Below are positions 1-12,117 of a DNA stretch of 64,000 bases, in pieces. The DNA comes from Candidatus Poribacteria bacterium (lineage in GTDB: Bacteria; Poribacteria; WGA-4E; WGA-3G), in contig OY282386.1 of assembly GCA_958295945.1 (NCBI GenBank), positions 124,001-188,000 on the forward strand. The letters run 5' to 3'. Below the pieces are notes generated by a model. The model was given only the letters and a program-made list of their open reading frames with translations. It was not told the DNA's origin and did no database searches. Each line of letters opens with the position of its first letter. Position 1 is the first letter of the stretch. Position numbers and translations under genes: made by a program.

Positions 1-434
1 CATAATCTGGTATGATAATTCAATAGTTAAGAGTATCATTTCCATAATGTCTTGAGGTACACTTAATTGCGCGTCTATGACCGGTTTTGTTTCTGATCTG
101 CCACAATTTTGAACTGTCACTCTATGGAATGACGTGAACATTTGCTGGACAATCTCTGTGACATGTTTAACCTGATCTGTATACATATTTGATAACCTAC
201 ATTTCAAAACTATTTCTGTGACACATATTATAACGTAAGCAACTAACATAAGTCAAGTAAAAAAGCAATATATTTGGCATATTTTCATTCTTTTGTGTAT
301 TTTCTTAGAACAATTGTATATATTTCTCTGGATGTTGCATTTTTGAGCATTTGGTTATCCTGAATTGATGTGTTTTCGTTGGTTGGTGAGAAGTTAGTCT
401 CAAAATCTTTACACACCCCAATGAAAGAATATGT
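1..434. other. AT-rich stretch without a recognisable gene
   Basis: I see no convincing coding sequence, RNA gene or repeat here. The stretch is AT-rich with frequent stops in all frames. It ends at the promoter of the pyrimidine operon, so its right edge is upstream regulatory DNA. Confidence 0.5.
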
Positions 435-463
435 TTGCAATATTTACAGTAGTATGATATAAT
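435..463 (+). promoter_or_regulatory. Sigma-70-type promoter of the pyrimidine operon
   Basis: A -35 box TTGCAA (435-440) and a perfect -10 box TATAAT (458-463) are separated by 17 bp. Transcription would start near 470 and give a leader of about 315 nt before pyrR, which carries the attenuator described next. Seen by eye only; no start-site data. Confidence 0.65.
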
Positions 464-497
464 TCTTGTTATAGTTTGGATGCCTAAGTTCAGAAAA

Positions 498-531
498 CCT
501 TTTTAATCCCATCCAGTGAGGTGGAAAAAGG
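498..531 (+). promoter_or_regulatory. PyrR-binding RNA hairpin (anti-antiterminator)
   Basis: CCTTTTT (498-504) pairs with AAAAAGG (525-531). The enclosed loop carries ATCCAGTGAGGT (511-522), a close match to the PyrR-binding consensus UCCAGNGAGGYU known from Bacillus pyr attenuators. PyrR with bound UMP would stabilise this hairpin. Part of it (528-534, AAGGATG) can alternatively pair with CATCCTT at 661-667, just before the terminator, so a long-range antiterminator is plausible. Confidence 0.7.
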
Positions 532-691
532 ATGTTAGTTTATATTGTTGGAGAATGTATACATATTGTCTGTATTAAAAAAATGTGTTTCTCTGTAAAG
601 ACAAACATGTTTGAACAACAGTTTTTTGTCAATACATCAAGAATGCCTTTGTATATAAAACATCCTTGTTGGTATAAATTTAGTATATTTT

Positions 692-722
692 CCTTCTCAC
701 ACTTTAGTGGGAGGGTTTTTTT
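692..722 (+). terminator. Intrinsic terminator of the pyr attenuator
   Basis: CCTTCTCAC (692-700), a six-base loop and GTGGGAGGG (707-715) form a nine-pair stem with two or three G-U pairs, followed by seven T residues (716-722). It sits 62 bp before pyrR. With the upstream PyrR-binding hairpin it makes a classical attenuator: high UMP leads to termination here. Confidence 0.8.
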
Positions 723-745
723 ATGGTGTCAATGTAGAAATTTAA

Positions 746-2640
<1,895 letters not shown>

Positions 2641-2665
2641 ATATCTCTCCTACACAGGGGTAAAC

Positions 2666-3790
2666 ATGAAAGCAATTCTTGCTCTATCAGACGGAACCGT
2701 TTTTGAAGGACAGCAGTTCGGTGCGACTGGTGACACCGTTGGTGAAGTGGTCTTTAATACAAGCATGACAGGTTATCAAGAAGTCATAACGGATCCGTCT
2801 TATAGGGGACAGATCGTTACAATGACGTATCCGTTAATTGGGAATTACGGTTGTAATGAAGTTGATGTTGAATCAATTGGTCCGCAGGTAGAAGGCTTCG
2901 TAGTGCGTGAATATAGTGCGTATCATAGTAACTGGCGTTCAAAATGGAGTTTGGATGACTATTTAGCTGAGAATGGAATTATTGGTATTCAGAATATTGA
3001 TACACGTGCTTTAACACGTCGTCTTCGCGTTCATGGTGTGATGAACGGTTGTCTTGCTACCGAAGCTGCAGATGGTAATCTGGATGCAAATAGTCTTGTA
3101 GAAAAGGCAAAATCATGGCACGGATTAGTTGGTTGGGATTTGGTGAAGCGTGTAACCTGTCCGAATCCGTATACATGGGATGATCGTATTAATTCAGATT
3201 TTCAATTAGAGAGTGGTACTCCTACTGGAAAAGGCACATACCGCGTAATTGCAATGGACTTTGGTATTAAATACAATATCTTACGTCAACTCACTGAGCA
3301 TGGATGTGAAGTGCAAGTTGTTCCAGCAACAACAACGGCAGAAGAAATTCTTGCCTCGGATCCTGATGGCGTATTTCTATCCAATGGTCCTGGTGACCCC
3401 ATGCCACTTGATTATGCGATAAAGACTATCCAAGAATTAATGGGTAAAAAACCGATTTTTGGTATCTGCTTAGGACATCAACTTTTAGGTCTTGCTCTTG
3501 GTGGGAAGACATATAAACTGAAGTTCGGTCATCGTGGTGTTAATCAACCCGTTAAACACTTTGAAACCGATCAGGTTGAGATAACATCACAAAACCATGG
3601 CTTTTGCGTAGATATTGAATCTTTGCCTAATACCGTTGATATTACACATATAAATTTGAATGACGATACTCTTGAAGGGATGCAACATCAAGAGTATCCT
3701 GTGTTTTCTGTCCAGTATCATCCCGAAGCATCTCCTGGACCGCATGATGCCAGTTACCTCTTTTCAAGATTTATTGAGATGATGGGATAA
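2666..3790 (+). CDS. carA: Carbamoyl-phosphate synthase small (glutaminase) subunit
   Basis: Hydrolyses glutamine and passes ammonia to CarB for carbamoyl phosphate synthesis, feeding pyrimidines and arginine. The N-terminal CPSase small-chain domain contains [13 protein letters not shown]. The class I amidotransferase domain has its nucleophilic Cys in GICLGHQ (about residue 268) and the His-Glu pair in [10 protein letters not shown] (about residues 352-354). Length 374 is typical. It begins 25 bp after pyrC with AGGGG upstream of the ATG, so it is in the same operon. Confidence 0.96.
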   Translation: MKAILALSDGTVFEGQQFGATGDTVGEVVFNTSMTGYQEVITDPSYRGQIVTMTYPLIGNYGCNEVDVESIGPQVEGFVVREYSAYHSNWRSKWSLDDYLAENGIIGIQNIDTRALTRRLRVHGVMNGCLATEAADGNLDANSLVEKAKSWHGLVGWDLVKRVTCPNPYTWDDRINSDFQLESGTPTGKGTYRVIAMDFGIKYNILRQLTEHGCEVQVVPATTTAEEILASDPDGVFLSNGPGDPMPLDYAIKTIQELMGKKPIFGICLGHQLLGLALGGKTYKLKFGHRGVNQPVKHFETDQVEITSQNHGFCVDIESLPNTVDITHINLNDDTLEGMQHQEYPVFSVQYHPEASPGPHDASYLFSRFIEMMG

Positions 3791-3847
3791 AGTCAGATTA
3801 TCAAAGTATTGAATTCTTGATTACTAAACATTAATAACTATTAAAAG

Positions 3848-6800
3848 ATGCCAAAACGAACCGATATTAACAAAATCTTAATCATAGGATCTGGCGCGAT
3901 CATCATAGGTCAAGCGTGCGAATTTGATTATTCTGGCACACAAGCATGCAAAGCCTTAAAAGAGGAGGGTTATGAGATTGTTCTGGTTAATAGTAATCCT
4001 GCTACCATCATGACTGATCCTGATTTTGCTGACCGAACTTATGTTGAACCGATAACAGCGGATACAGTGGAACTTGTTATTGAAAAAGAACGACCTGATG
4101 CTCTATTACCGACCTTAGGTGGACAAACTGCCTTAAATGTATCTGTTGAATTAGCAGAAACGGGTGTGTTGGACAAATATGATGTTGAGCTCATTGGAGC
4201 AAAACTGCCAGCAATTCAGAAAGCCGAAGACCGTGCGCTTTTCAAAGAAGCGATGGTAAAAATTGGCTTGGATGTTCCCAAAAGTGGTATTGCGCATACA
4301 TTGCAGGGAGCCATATCCCTTATTGACGAAATCGGTTTTCCTGCAATTATCCGTCCAGCGTTTACCCTTGGTGGTACAGGTGGTGGCATTGCCTATAATA
4401 TTGAAGAATATCAAAAGATGGTCTCTGCGGGGCTTGCTCTCAGTCCTATCAACGAATTGCTTATTGAAGAATCTATTATCGGTTGGAAGGAATTTGAATT
4501 AGAGGTCATGCGTGATGGCGGGGACAATGTTGTTATAATCTGTTCCATTGAAAATGTTGATCCAATGGGTGTTCATACTGGGGATAGTATCACAGTTGCG
4601 CCGATACAAACTTTAACTGACAAAGAATACCAGTTGATGCGTGATTCAGCGATCAAAATCATCAGAGAAATCGGAGTTGATACGGGTGGATCTAATATCC
4701 AATTTGCTGTAGATCCGGAAAGTGGTAAACAGGTCGTAATAGAGATGAACCCGCGTGTATCGCGTAGTTCAGCACTTGCATCAAAGGCAACTGGATTCCC
4801 TATAGCTAAAATAGCTGCCAAGTTAGCAGTTGGTTATAATCTTGATGAGATTCCGAATGATATTACTGCAGAGACTCCTGCCTGCTTTGAACCAACAATT
4901 GACTATGTTGTTGTCAAAATACCGAGATGGGCATTTGAAAAATTTCAGGGTACGGATGAGACACTCACAACGATGATGAAATCTGTAGGTGAGGCAATGT
5001 CTATTGGGGGGACATTCAAAGAGGCACTTCAGAAAGGATTACGATCTTTAGAAACTGGATGGTCAGGTTTTGACAATCACCCTCTTGAACAGATCCCACT
5101 CTCAGAAATTTCCAGCAAGTTAACTATCCCAAATGTAGAACGTTTATTTTACATAAAAACGGCACTGAAACGTGGACTGAGTATTGATGAGATTTATGGC
5201 TATACAAATATTGATCCGTTTTTCCTGTATAATCTTCAGGAAATAGTTGATTTTGAGAAGAACTTGGAAGTATCAAACTTACAGGCGTTCATTGAAAATG
5301 GGGCACATCCCGAAACAGAATCTGAGTTGCTCTTACTCAAAGCGAAACAACAAGGATTTTCGGATAGGCAACTTGCTGACTTATTTGATGTATCTGAAAA
5401 CCAAGTGCGTGAAACGAGAAAGAGAATTGGCATTGAAGCAACATATAAAACTGTGGATACCTGTGCAGCAGAATTTGAGGCAGAAACTCCCTACTACTAT
5501 TCAACATGTTCATCTGAAGATGAGGTGCGTCCAACAGATAAAAAGAAAATCATGATTTTAGGTGGCGGGCCTAACCGTATCGGTCAAGGCATTGAGTTTG
5601 ACTATTGTTGTGTTCACGCAGCAATGGCACTCAAAACCGATGGCTATGAAACAATCATGGTGAACAGCAATCCTGAGACAGTAAGTACGGACTATGATAC
5701 CTCTGACCGTCTTTATTTTGAACCTTTGACGTGTGAAGATGTGCTAAACATCTTTGATAAGGAGAAGCCGATTGGAGTTATTGTTCAATTTGGTGGACAA
5801 ACACCGCTAAACCTTGCTATGGCACTAAAAGAAGCAGGTGTGCCGATAATCGGTACAAGTCCCGAAGACATTGCACGCTCTGAAAACCGGCAACTATTTA
5901 AAGAGGTGTTGGACGAGATCGGTCTTATGCAACCTCCAAATGCGACCGTCACCTCAAGTGAAGAAGCAATCCCCATTGCTGCCTCACTCGGTTATCCCGT
6001 GATTGTTCGTCCATCTTTTGTTCTTGGTGGTCGTGCGATGCAGATTGTGTATGATGAAAAACCCTTACAAGATTATATGGACTCTGCAGTTCAAGCATCC
6101 CCCGAACACCCTATTCTTATTGACAAATACTTGGAAGAAGCAATAGAGGTGGATGTAGATGCTATTTCAGATGGACAGTTTACCGTTATCGGTGGTATCA
6201 TGGAGCATATTGAAGAAGCAGGAGTTCATTCAGGAGATAGTGATTGTGTGCTCCCACCCTACACTTTGGTTGATGATCAGATTGACCAACTGAAGGAATA
6301 TACCTATTCACTTGCGAAAGCTTTGAATGTATGTGGGTTGATGAATGTCCAATATGCGATTAAGAACGATGAGATTTATGTTTTGGAGGTTAACCCGCGG
6401 GCGTCACGGACTGTGCCGTTTGTCAGCAAAGCCATTGGTATTCCGTTGGCTAAGTTGGCAGCACGTGTGATGGCTGGCAAAACATTGCAGGAACTTGGTT
6501 TCACAAGTGAGATAGTACCAGACTATTTTAGTGTGAAGGCGCCAGTCTTTCCCTTTAACAGATTTCCAGGTGCAAACTCACGTTTGGGACCAGAAATGAA
6601 ATCTACAGGCGAGGTGATGGGAATTGATACTGATGTATCTCGTGCATTTGCCAAGGCACAAAAAGCATGTGGATATACCTTACCACTGAAGGGGAATGCG
6701 TTTATTAGTGTGAGGAACAAAGATAAACGTGCTGTCATATTCATAGCAAAAAAACTTACAGATATGGGATTTGCTCTCATTGCAACACATGGCACAGCAA

Positions 6801-7084
6801 AAGTCTTACTTCGGAATGGAATGGATGTAGAACTTGTTTATAGTATTGGTAAAGGGAGGCCAACAATTCATGATTATATCAAAAATCATGCAGTTGACTT
6901 GATTATCAATACACCGACTGGAGATATACACCGGACAAACGAACTGCTTATCCGGCAGATGGCAATTGAGCATGACATTCCTATTTTCTCAACGATTCCG
7001 GGTGCCGCGGCTGCCGTTAACGCTATTGACGCATTACAACGGGGTGAAATTTCAGTCAGTCCACTACAAGATTATCATAGGTAA
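3848..7084 (+). CDS. carB: Carbamoyl-phosphate synthase large subunit
   Basis: The ATP-grasp synthetase makes carbamoyl phosphate from bicarbonate, ammonia and two ATP. The duplicated architecture is visible: [21 protein letters not shown] opens the first half and [21 protein letters not shown] the second (about residue 570). Each half has an ATP-grasp core with [15 protein letters not shown] and [15 protein letters not shown]. The C-terminal MGS-like allosteric domain is the last 140 residues or so. Length 1078 matches the E. coli enzyme. It starts 57 bp after carA. Confidence 0.97.
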   Translation: MPKRTDINKILIIGSGAIIIGQACEFDYSGTQACKALKEEGYEIVLVNSNPATIMTDPDFADRTYVEPITADTVELVIEKERPDALLPTLGGQTALNVSVELAETGVLDKYDVELIGAKLPAIQKAEDRALFKEAMVKIGLDVPKSGIAHTLQGAISLIDEIGFPAIIRPAFTLGGTGGGIAYNIEEYQKMVSAGLALSPINELLIEESIIGWKEFELEVMRDGGDNVVIICSIENVDPMGVHTGDSITVAPIQTLTDKEYQLMRDSAIKIIREIGVDTGGSNIQFAVDPESGKQVVIEMNPRVSRSSALASKATGFPIAKIAAKLAVGYNLDEIPNDITAETPACFEPTIDYVVVKIPRWAFEKFQGTDETLTTMMKSVGEAMSIGGTFKEALQKGLRSLETGWSGFDNHPLEQIPLSEISSKLTIPNVERLFYIKTALKRGLSIDEIYGYTNIDPFFLYNLQEIVDFEKNLEVSNLQAFIENGAHPETESELLLLKAKQQGFSDRQLADLFDVSENQVRETRKRIGIEATYKTVDTCAAEFEAETPYYYSTCSSEDEVRPTDKKKIMILGGGPNRIGQGIEFDYCCVHAAMALKTDGYETIMVNSNPETVSTDYDTSDRLYFEPLTCEDVLNIFDKEKPIGVIVQFGGQTPLNLAMALKEAGVPIIGTSPEDIARSENRQLFKEVLDEIGLMQPPNATVTSSEEAIPIAASLGYPVIVRPSFVLGGRAMQIVYDEKPLQDYMDSAVQASPEHPILIDKYLEEAIEVDVDAISDGQFTVIGGIMEHIEEAGVHSGDSDCVLPPYTLVDDQIDQLKEYTYSLAKALNVCGLMNVQYAIKNDEIYVLEVNPRASRTVPFVSKAIGIPLAKLAARVMAGKTLQELGFTSEIVPDYFSVKAPVFPFNRFPGANSRLGPEMKSTGEVMGIDTDVSRAFAKAQKACGYTLPLKGNAFISVRNKDKRAVIFIAKKLTDMGFALIATHGTAKVLLRNGMDVELVYSIGKGRPTIHDYIKNHAVDLIINTPTGDIHRTNELLIRQMAIEHDIPIFSTIPGAAAAVNAIDALQRGEISVSPLQDYHR

Positions 7085-7094
7085 AGGTTATACG

Positions 7095-7904
7095 ATGGCA
7101 AACACAACAATTCAAAGAAATACCCGTTGGGTTCAAGCACTTGACAGGATTTTACAAGTTATAAACTTAGATGAGGATCATCCGATACGAATATTGACAA
7201 TTGAGGATGGTAGGGAAGTGGTCGTCGTGCAACCCAATGCCTTCACAGTTTCTCGTCTTTATGCATCAGGACGTCCAGATGGTGTACGACCACACGGGAT
7301 GGATTCATATTACGATTATTTTTATGGTAAATTAGAGAAATATGAAGCAGAAACTGGCAGTAGAGATGGTTTTGAATTAACAGAAGAGGAATGGGAAACG
7401 TTATTTGAGGAATCCTTTCTACGGTATACAAGGTATTTGCTATTTGCAGGCATAAAACGTTGGAATGATGTCCGTCGAGATACAGACACCAATTTATCTG
7501 TAACAAATATGGCACGGGAATTTGCGCCTTCAGAAATTGCCTGGGGTAGTTATCAGTATAAAGGCTATATGCTAATGATGAATAGCATTGCCAAAGCAGA
7601 ATTGTGTCTGCAAGATGATGATCCTGAAACTGCACTACAACATATTGACAGAGGTATTCAGAAGATTGGAGAATTTTGTGGAGAATGTCTGCGTGAGGAA
7701 CACGGTGAAGCCGAAAATATTACGCGTGAACGTTACCTTAGCAATCTATTAGAATTTCGCTCAGATTTAGAGACAACCCAGGAAGGCGACAACGATTCCA
7801 ACCAAGATGATAATATTGACGATGAACAAGAAGACACAGACCTTTTGGCTGAATTAGAACGTTTGTTGAATGATGATGATAGTCCAGAAAATGGAAGGGA
7901 TTAG
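7095..7904 (+). CDS. Conserved-looking protein of unknown function at the end of the pyr operon
   Basis: I do not recognise this 269-residue protein. The start chosen is the ATG at 7095, ten bases after the carB stop and with AAAGG upstream; the in-frame ATG at 6966 lies inside carB and is unlikely. The N-terminus has a beta-rich stretch (HPIRILTIEDGREVVVV). The central part is helical, with aromatic residues and a TPR-like segment ending ALQHIDRGIQKIGEF. The last 45 residues are highly acidic (runs of D, E, N), probably disordered. No signal peptide or membrane segment. Position suggests co-transcription with carB; a link to pyrimidine metabolism is only inferred. Confidence 0.75.
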   Translation: MANTTIQRNTRWVQALDRILQVINLDEDHPIRILTIEDGREVVVVQPNAFTVSRLYASGRPDGVRPHGMDSYYDYFYGKLEKYEAETGSRDGFELTEEEWETLFEESFLRYTRYLLFAGIKRWNDVRRDTDTNLSVTNMAREFAPSEIAWGSYQYKGYMLMMNSIAKAELCLQDDDPETALQHIDRGIQKIGEFCGECLREEHGEAENITRERYLSNLLEFRSDLETTQEGDNDSNQDDNIDDEQEDTDLLAELERLLNDDDSPENGRD

Positions 7905-7984
7905 GTGGACCCGCACTGTAGTTTGTTACATATACAATCACAATGTTGTCCACCATACACTTATTTGTAAAACTCTGAAGGCAA

Positions 7985-8611
7985 TTATGACTCCCATTTT
8001 TCATTCACTCTTTGGCGAGTTGCCAATATTAACACACCTCCGAGAAATAGGAATGCAAGACCCCGCACCAAGACATGCCAGTAAAACTCTACTCCAGGGA
8101 TAAATGTAATTGCAAAGGATAATGCGGCAATTATCAGTAAATATGCTGATGTAGGATTACCCCAAGTACGTAGAGAAAGACCGTAGCAAAGTGCTGCTAA
8201 AGAAAATAGGAAGGCACTAATTTTTATAAGAGCATTTCCCCATTCTTCCCATACCGCGATTAAGTTCTTTTCGGCTTTTTCAGTTGTTGAATTTGGCATG
8301 AGTTCGTTGATAGTACTCAAAGGTGCTGATTGTGAACCGTGTGCGATCAGTTCTATCACGACCCAAAGTACTGCGAAACCGACACCTAATAATGCACCTG
8401 TTTTCACATCCTTAATCAGAAGCACAGTTGTAGCGATTACTGTTGGAACAATCAGGATTGGTATTACAACACTAATCCCATGTATCACATCTGGACGTTG
8501 GTTTCCTTGGATAAGAAACAAAATACTTGTAAACAACATCAAGAGACCCGCGATAAACGAAGTTACTCCGCCAATAAAATAGATTCTATTTGAATCATCA
8601 ATCATAAACAA
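7985..8611 (-). CDS. Multi-pass membrane protein of unknown function
   Basis: The 208-residue protein has about six hydrophobic segments: IYFIGGVTSFIAGLLMLFTS, a pair around ISVVIPILIVPTVIATTVLL, LLGVGFAVLWVVIEL, ISAFLFSLAALCYGLSL, YLLIIAALSFAITFI and LVRGLAFLFLGGVLILA. A soluble loop of about 40 residues separates segments 3 and 4. The pattern resembles small DUF4386-like membrane proteins, but I cannot assign a family. It converges on the preceding operon and diverges from the sigma-54 activator gene. The GGGGAG sequence just before the ATG supports the start. Confidence 0.75.
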   Translation of the reverse strand: MFMIDDSNRIYFIGGVTSFIAGLLMLFTSILFLIQGNQRPDVIHGISVVIPILIVPTVIATTVLLIKDVKTGALLGVGFAVLWVVIELIAHGSQSAPLSTINELMPNSTTEKAEKNLIAVWEEWGNALIKISAFLFSLAALCYGLSLRTWGNPTSAYLLIIAALSFAITFIPGVEFYWHVLVRGLAFLFLGGVLILATRQRVNEKWES

Positions 8612-8793
8612 ACTCCCCCTTTTGACCCTTGTTTAGATAAATATTGTCTAGTTAAATGATTAAATGCAAGATATGTCCTTGGTTAGAAATATACGAAATT
8701 AAATGAGGTTTTATATCAATTAGTATACACATATTGAGATTCCATGTCAACAAAAACCTATATTGTTTAAACCTTTGTAATTGAACATTTATA

Positions 8794-8823
8794 TTGACGC
8801 TTCTTACAAATGTGAGGTATAAT
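8794..8823 (+). promoter_or_regulatory. Probable sigma-70-type promoter of the sigma-54 activator gene
   Basis: TTGACG (8794-8799) and TATAAT (8818-8823) are spaced by 18 bp, giving a leader of about 140 nt before the ATG at 8969. The rest of the 357-bp intergenic stretch 8612-8968 is AT-rich with nothing else recognised. Confidence 0.55.
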
Positions 8824-8968
8824 CTATATCACACAAAGGTGTAGAACGTATTCCTGTATTAGATTGCAGAAATTCACATGATTAGTTCTAAACTGTTTCT
8901 TTATATGATGATTTAATTTGTAATATTCACACTGATATTTTAATCTTGGTCAGTAGGAACAGAGATTA

Positions 8969-10408
8969 ATGAATATTGAAAATAACGTCCTGATTGTTGA
9001 TTCAGATCAACGTCAACGTGAGGTAATCTGTCAAACGCTTGACGGTGAAGGTCTGCAATTAACTGTTACAAGTAATATGTATCAAGCATTTCATATACTT
9101 GAGCATGAAACGATAAATATCTTAATTGCTCCGTTAAAGGCTGAACGGATAGATGGATTAACACTCTTGGATGCTGCTACGAAACATCATCCAGATATCG
9201 GTGTCATCTTTATCACTATTCCAAATGTATTGGAAACTGACATTGGTATCAAGGCGATGTTGGCACATGAAGGCACATTTTTTCTTTATAAACCGATCAA
9301 TCCCGTGCATTTGAGGGCCCTCTTAAAAAAGACACTCCGAAATCAACGTCTCACCTTTGAGAATCGCAAACTCAGATCACAGATAGACGAAAAAGAAGGT
9401 CTCTGTAGACTCACTGGTAAATCACCGCAACTGATGCAGATTCGTGAGATGATTACTCAGATTGCTCCGACGCGGGCAACGGTGATGATCTATGGTGCAC
9501 GAGGTACTGGAAAAGAACTGGTAGCACGAGCTATTCACCATCGGAGTCTACGAAAAGGAGATTTAATTGCTTTTAATTGTGCCACACTCAATGAGAATTT
9601 AGCAGAGTCCGAATTATTTGGTCATGAACGCGGGGCATTCAGTGGAGCATATTATCAGCGTAAAGGTAGATTTGAACTTGCTAATGGTGGAACTCTTTTT
9701 CTTGATGAAGTATCTCAACTCAGTTTGTCAAACCAATCACGACTCCTACGAGTGCTGGAAGAACGTGAATTTGAACGCGTGGGTGGCGACAAAACTATTC
9801 AGGTTGATGTTCGGATCATCTGTGCTACCAATCACGATTTAGAAGCAGCTTGTAATAACGGTGAATTCCTTCCAGATCTGTATGATCGCCTCAATGTAGT
9901 ATCCATCAACCTACCGAAACTGAATGAACGCATGGAAGATATACCACTGCTTGTGAACGATTTCTTAGAGGAATTTTGCAGAGAGAATGGTAAAACGTTG
10001 AAAAGTCTGACACCGGAGGCAGTACGTACTCTCATGAAATACAGTTGGCCTGGGAATGTGCGAGAATTGAAGAACTGTATTGAAGGACTTGTCGTAATGT
10101 CAACTGAAGAGACATTGGAACTAAATGACTTGCCTGAGCGTATCCTGAAGGAAGCGGAAGAAATGCATTCTGTGTTGCCTTCTGCACCAACTTTGCACAA
10201 TGCTGACTCTTTTGGCAACGGTGGTCCATCTTTAAATGTGTCTGTCGGAATGTCCCTTGAAGATATTAATCGTGAAGTTTTGCGCGCTACGCTTGAATAT
10301 ACTGACAATAATAAAGCAAAGGCGGCAAAGATTCTTGAAATTAGTCGGCGAACAATACAAAGAAAAACTAAAGAATACGGTTTATGCGACGAAGAAAATG
10401 ATGTCTGA
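8969..10408 (+). CDS. Sigma-54-dependent transcriptional activator with degenerate receiver domain
   Basis: NtrC-type architecture: receiver-like domain (1-125), AAA+ sigma-54 interaction domain (145-380), Fis-type helix-turn-helix (about 435-475, KAAKILEISRRTIQRK). The AAA+ part has Walker A GARGTGKE (about 175-182), GAFSGA (about 222-227, a Ser variant of the GAFTGA sigma-54 contact loop), and Walker B GGTLFLDE. The receiver keeps acidic Asp11/Asp13 and the Lys of YKP (about 108). The site where the phospho-accepting Asp should be is Pro55 (ILIAPLKAERIDG), so normal phosphorylation is not expected. No adjacent histidine kinase. It probably activates sigma-54 promoters constitutively or through another signal. 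Confidence 0.9.
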   Translation: MNIENNVLIVDSDQRQREVICQTLDGEGLQLTVTSNMYQAFHILEHETINILIAPLKAERIDGLTLLDAATKHHPDIGVIFITIPNVLETDIGIKAMLAHEGTFFLYKPINPVHLRALLKKTLRNQRLTFENRKLRSQIDEKEGLCRLTGKSPQLMQIREMITQIAPTRATVMIYGARGTGKELVARAIHHRSLRKGDLIAFNCATLNENLAESELFGHERGAFSGAYYQRKGRFELANGGTLFLDEVSQLSLSNQSRLLRVLEEREFERVGGDKTIQVDVRIICATNHDLEAACNNGEFLPDLYDRLNVVSINLPKLNERMEDIPLLVNDFLEEFCRENGKTLKSLTPEAVRTLMKYSWPGNVRELKNCIEGLVVMSTEETLELNDLPERILKEAEEMHSVLPSAPTLHNADSFGNGGPSLNVSVGMSLEDINREVLRATLEYTDNNKAKAAKILEISRRTIQRKTKEYGLCDEENDV

Positions 10409-10449
10409 ACCTAATCACGTTTTGCTATGAACAGAAAGTTCTACTGTGA

Positions 10450-11226
10450 TTACAGGGACAGCATATTAGCATAAGACCTGTTATAGTATTCTACCTCACT
10501 TAACATTGATGATGCCGCTTCATCAATTATCGTAACTGTGTTTGGATGCATCTGTAAAATTGATGCTGGTACCATTGAAGTAATAGGCCCTTCTATTGCT
10601 TTGGCTATTGCCTGGGATTTTGATGTGCCACAAGCTAAAAGTAGACACTTCTTTGCTTCCATGATGGTTGCTATTCCCATTGTTAATGCCATTTGTGGAA
10701 CAGCATTAACATCGCAATTGAAATGTATGGCGTTTGCTTCAAGTGTACTTTGTGATAGTGTAACTATTCGTGTTCGTGAAGCAAGTGATGAACTTACCTC
10801 ATTAAATCCGATGTGTCCATCAGTCCCAATACCTAATATTTGGATGTCAATACCACCTGCACATACTATTTTTTCCTCATAAGATGCGCAGAACTCTTCA
10901 TGATTATCTGATATGTTCTGCGGGATATGCTGATTTGCCTTTGGTATATTGACATGATCAAAAAAGTGATGTGCCATGAATGTGTGGTAACTTTGCGGGT
11001 GGTCAAGTGGAATACCAACATACTCATCCAAATTGAAGGTAGTCACATCAGAAAAATCAAGTCCATCATCTCTATGCATGCGTACGAGTATTTTGTATAA
11101 CTCTATTGGTGTGCTTCCTGTTGCTAAACCTAGGACAAGGTTTGGTTTTTTAAGGATAGCATCCCGAATAATGTTGGCTGCAATAGATGCAATTTGATGG
11201 TGGTTGGGTTGAATAATAACTTCCAT
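10450..11226 (-). CDS. nagB: Glucosamine-6-phosphate deaminase
   Basis: Converts glucosamine-6-phosphate to fructose-6-phosphate and ammonia in amino-sugar catabolism. Signature elements are GLATGSTPIELYK near residue 33, FNLDEYVGI with the catalytic Asp near residue 66, and GIGTDGHIGFNE near 131-142. The 258-residue length fits the family. It is 14 bp downstream of a sugar isomerase gene on the same strand, so the two are probably one transcript. Related 6-phosphogluconolactonases lack the FNLDEY/GHIGFNE combination, so NagB is the better call. Confidence 0.93.
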   Translation of the reverse strand: MEVIIQPNHHQIASIAANIIRDAILKKPNLVLGLATGSTPIELYKILVRMHRDDGLDFSDVTTFNLDEYVGIPLDHPQSYHTFMAHHFFDHVNIPKANQHIPQNISDNHEEFCASYEEKIVCAGGIDIQILGIGTDGHIGFNEVSSSLASRTRIVTLSQSTLEANAIHFNCDVNAVPQMALTMGIATIMEAKKCLLLACGTSKSQAIAKAIEGPITSMVPASILQMHPNTVTIIDEAASSMLSEVEYYNRSYANMLSL

Positions 11227-11240
11227 ATAGATTCAGAATG

Positions 11241-12029
11241 TTAAACTTCTCCAGCAATTATTTTACTCATATCTTCGCTAATCTGATGTACGGTGCCTTC
11301 TGGGTCATCTGCACCTACCGGTAACTCAGCAGTCATGTAATCGTCATAACCGACATCATTTAGAGAAGTCATCACAGCATTCCAATCAATCGTACATTCT
11401 TCAATCAGATAAGTAAATCTATGTTCATTAGCATTGAAGCCTTTGACATGGACTTTGGAGATGCGTGAACCGAGTGAACGTATCCAATGTTGCGGAAAAC
11501 CGTAAGCAACAATATTACCAACATCAAAATATGCAGTCACAGCATCGCTCTCACATTCATCAATATAACGTGCGAATTCAATGGGACTCAACAGGAATTT
11601 ATTCCAAACATTTTCTATTGCAATACTAAGTCCTTTTTCCTTTGCAGTTGGTATCAATCTCCGTATTTCTGCTTGTGAACGTTGGTATGCGTCTTCATAA
11701 GTTATTTGATTATTGACGACAGCTGCAACAAGGAGGACAGTATCTGCTCCAATAACATCTGCAGTAGCGAGTGAATTCAACATCGCTTGATGGCATTCTT
11801 CTCTCACTGATGGATCTTCATGTGATAGTGGATGTGACCAATGTTTTCCGTTCATCACACTGCACAACTCAATTCCGATCTTGTCGGCTAATTGTTTGAT
11901 GTTGACGCGTTCTTCATCTGAATGCAAAGTTCCAATTTCAACGCCATCAAAACCTGCTTTTTTCGCAATTTTAAACCGTGCTTCGGTTGAATCTCCGGGT
12001 AATGACCCAATACATATACCTTTTTTCAT
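11241..12029 (-). CDS. Sugar phosphate isomerase/epimerase family TIM barrel protein
   Basis: AP-endonuclease-2-like TIM barrel (262 residues) of the xylose isomerase superfamily. Seen: GFDGVEIGT near the N-terminus, IAIENVWNKFLLSP in the middle, AYFDVGN (metal-ligand Asp) and KVHVKGFN, with DYMTAELP near the end. The ATG at 12029 is chosen because AAAGGAACACA precedes it; the longer reading frame to 12089 would run through a terminator hairpin. Upstream of nagB in a two-gene operon, which suggests sugar or amino-sugar catabolism; the exact substrate cannot be read from sequence. Confidence 0.85.
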   Translation of the reverse strand: MKKGICIGSLPGDSTEARFKIAKKAGFDGVEIGTLHSDEERVNIKQLADKIGIELCSVMNGKHWSHPLSHEDPSVREECHQAMLNSLATADVIGADTVLLVAAVVNNQITYEDAYQRSQAEIRRLIPTAKEKGLSIAIENVWNKFLLSPIEFARYIDECESDAVTAYFDVGNIVAYGFPQHWIRSLGSRISKVHVKGFNANEHRFTYLIEECTIDWNAVMTSLNDVGYDDYMTAELPVGADDPEGTVHQISEDMSKIIAGEV

Positions 12030-12073
12030 TGTGTTCCTTTGAAATGGATTTACTGTGATAAGAAAATGAATAA

Positions 12074-12097
12074 GGGATGGTATTTTCAAACCATCCC
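12074..12097 (-). terminator. Terminator of the LamG protein gene
   Basis: GGGATGGT (12074-12081) and ACCATCCC (12090-12097) form an eight-pair stem with an eight-base loop. Read on the minus strand it lies 20 bp after the LamG gene stop and is followed by a T-rich run (TTATTCATTTTC). Confidence 0.65.
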
Positions 12098-12117
12098 TAT
12101 GTTGTTTGGAAATGACA

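Noticed and set aside
6966-7094. N-terminal extension of the gene after carB
   Set aside because: The extension overlaps the carB coding end in another frame; the ATG at 7095 has a ribosome site and ideal spacing.
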